Below are positions 5,742 through 6,568 of a stretch of DNA of 6,568 bases, one piece after another. Source of the DNA: Hyphomicrobiales bacterium (lineage in GTDB: Bacteria > Pseudomonadota > Alphaproteobacteria > Rhizobiales > Devosiaceae); contig JALWTJ010000222.1 in NCBI GenBank assembly GCA_027082895.1, positions 1 through 6,568 on the forward strand, read 5' to 3'. The notes under the pieces were generated by a model. It was given only the letters and a program-made list of their open reading frames with translations. It was not told the DNA's origin and ran no database searches. Position 1 is the first letter of the stretch, and each line of letters starts with the position of its first letter. The translations under genes and the position numbers were made by a program.

Positions 5742-6568
5742 ATGCTGCATGACAGGGATCGCATATTCACCAACCTTTACGGTCAGGGGGATGTCAGCCT
5801 GGCCGGTGCCCAGTCGCGCGGGGCCTGGTCGGGAACGAAGAAGTTCATCGAACAGGGCCGGGACTGGATCACCAACGAGGTCAAGGCGTCCGGTCTGCGC
5901 GGGCGGGGCGGTGCGGGGTTCCCTACAGCCCTGAAATGGACCTTCATGCCCAAGCAGAGCGACGGTCGGCCCCACTATCTTCTGGTCAATGCCGATGAGT
6001 CGGAGCCGGGCACCTGCAAGGACCGGGAGATCCTGCGCCACGATCCCCACCATCTGGTGGAAGGGTGCCTGCTGGCGGCGCGGGCCATGGATGCCCATCT
6101 GGCCTTCGTCTATATTCGCGGGGAGTTCATCCGCGAGCGCTTTGCCTTTGAAAGGGCGGTCGAGGAAGCCTATGAAGCCCGTCTGATCGGCAAGAACAAT
6201 GTTCATGGCTGGGACATGGACATCATCGTGCACCACGGGGCGGGGGCCTATATCTGCGGCGAGGAAACGGCCCTGATGGAAAGCCTTGAAGGCAAGAAGG
6301 GGCAGCCGCGGCTCAAGCCGCCTTTCCCGGCCGGAATGGGGGTGTATGGCAACCCGACGACCGTCAACAACGTGGAATCCATTGCCGTGGTTCCCGAAAT
6401 CCTGCGCCGGGGCGGAGCCTGGTTTGCCGGGCTGGGACGGGAAGGGAACACGGGTACCAAGCTGTTCTGCGTTTCCGGCCACGTCAATGCGCCCGCAACG
6501 GTTGAAGAGGAAATGGGCATTTCCTTCCGCGAGTTGATCGAGAAGCATTGCGGGGGCATCCGGGGGGG
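5742..6568 (+). CDS. nuoF: NADH-quinone oxidoreductase subunit F, 5' part (window edge)
   Basis: This is the 51-kDa-type subunit that oxidises NADH, holding FMN and 4Fe-4S cluster N3. Only the first 275 codons are in the window; the reading frame is still open at the edge, while full family members are about 420-440 residues. [17 protein letters not shown] (50-66) is the glycine-rich nucleotide/FMN-binding block. [18 protein letters not shown] (80-97) supplies further FMN contacts. [21 protein letters not shown] (164-184) is the family signature. [21 protein letters not shown] (193-213) is also typical. The C-terminal 4Fe-4S cysteine motif lies beyond the window and cannot be checked. ATG 5742 has CAGGGGAG (5728-5735) 6 nt upstream, overlapping the end of nuoE. 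The next gene by usual order would be nuoG. Confidence 0.97.
   Translation, partial: MLHDRDRIFTNLYGQGDVSLAGAQSRGAWSGTKKFIEQGRDWITNEVKASGLRGRGGAGFPTALKWTFMPKQSDGRPHYLLVNADESEPGTCKDREILRHDPHHLVEGCLLAARAMDAHLAFVYIRGEFIRERFAFERAVEEAYEARLIGKNNVHGWDMDIIVHHGAGAYICGEETALMESLEGKKGQPRLKPPFPAGMGVYGNPTTVNNVESIAVVPEILRRGGAWFAGLGREGNTGTKLFCVSGHVNAPATVEEEMGISFRELIEKHCGGIRG

Overview
The window looks like part of an alphaproteobacterial chromosome with high G+C. I infer this from the protein sequences: NuoA, NuoB and NuoD carry the alphaproteobacterial/mitochondrial-type signatures, and NuoE has the long C-terminal extension often seen in that class. A rhodospirillalean host is possible, but the sequence alone does not settle this. 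No phage, plasmid, transposase, CRISPR or toxin-antitoxin content was seen.

Layout. (1) Positions 1-174 hold no recognisable gene. They contain a good sigma70-type promoter candidate and, just before the tRNA, a terminator-like hairpin. (2) A complete tRNA-Asp(GTC) with encoded CCA lies at 175-251. (3) After a leader of about 270 bp with three short AT-rich motifs, 521-1084 encodes a small secreted protein resembling an outer-membrane beta-barrel, closed by a strong intrinsic terminator at 1145-1175. (4) A regulatory-type intergenic stretch (1176-1504) with several dyads leads into the nuo operon. (5) The nuo genes follow on the + strand in the usual order: nuoA (1505-1870), nuoB (1861-2442), nuoC (2448-3071), a 397-bp gap, nuoD (3469-4659), nuoE (4659-5738) and nuoF (from 5742, cut by the window end).

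The nuo products build proton-pumping NADH:quinone oxidoreductase (respiratory complex I). NuoE and NuoF are in the NADH-oxidising tip (FMN, 2Fe-2S and 4Fe-4S centres). NuoB, NuoC and NuoD are in the connecting module, which carries electrons through cluster N2 to quinone. NuoA is a membrane subunit at the quinone-site junction. Tight coupling (10-nt overlap of nuoA/nuoB, 5-nt gap nuoB/nuoC, 1-nt overlap nuoD/nuoE, 3-nt gap nuoE/nuoF) supports one operon.

Most of the window is ordinary housekeeping sequence and I see no convincing new system. The points most worth a second look are the non-coding gap that splits an otherwise compact operon between nuoC and nuoD (with a sigma54-like match and several dyads), the extra helix-hairpin-helix-like domain on NuoE, the dyads ahead of nuoA, and the terminator-like hairpin touching the tRNA 5' end.
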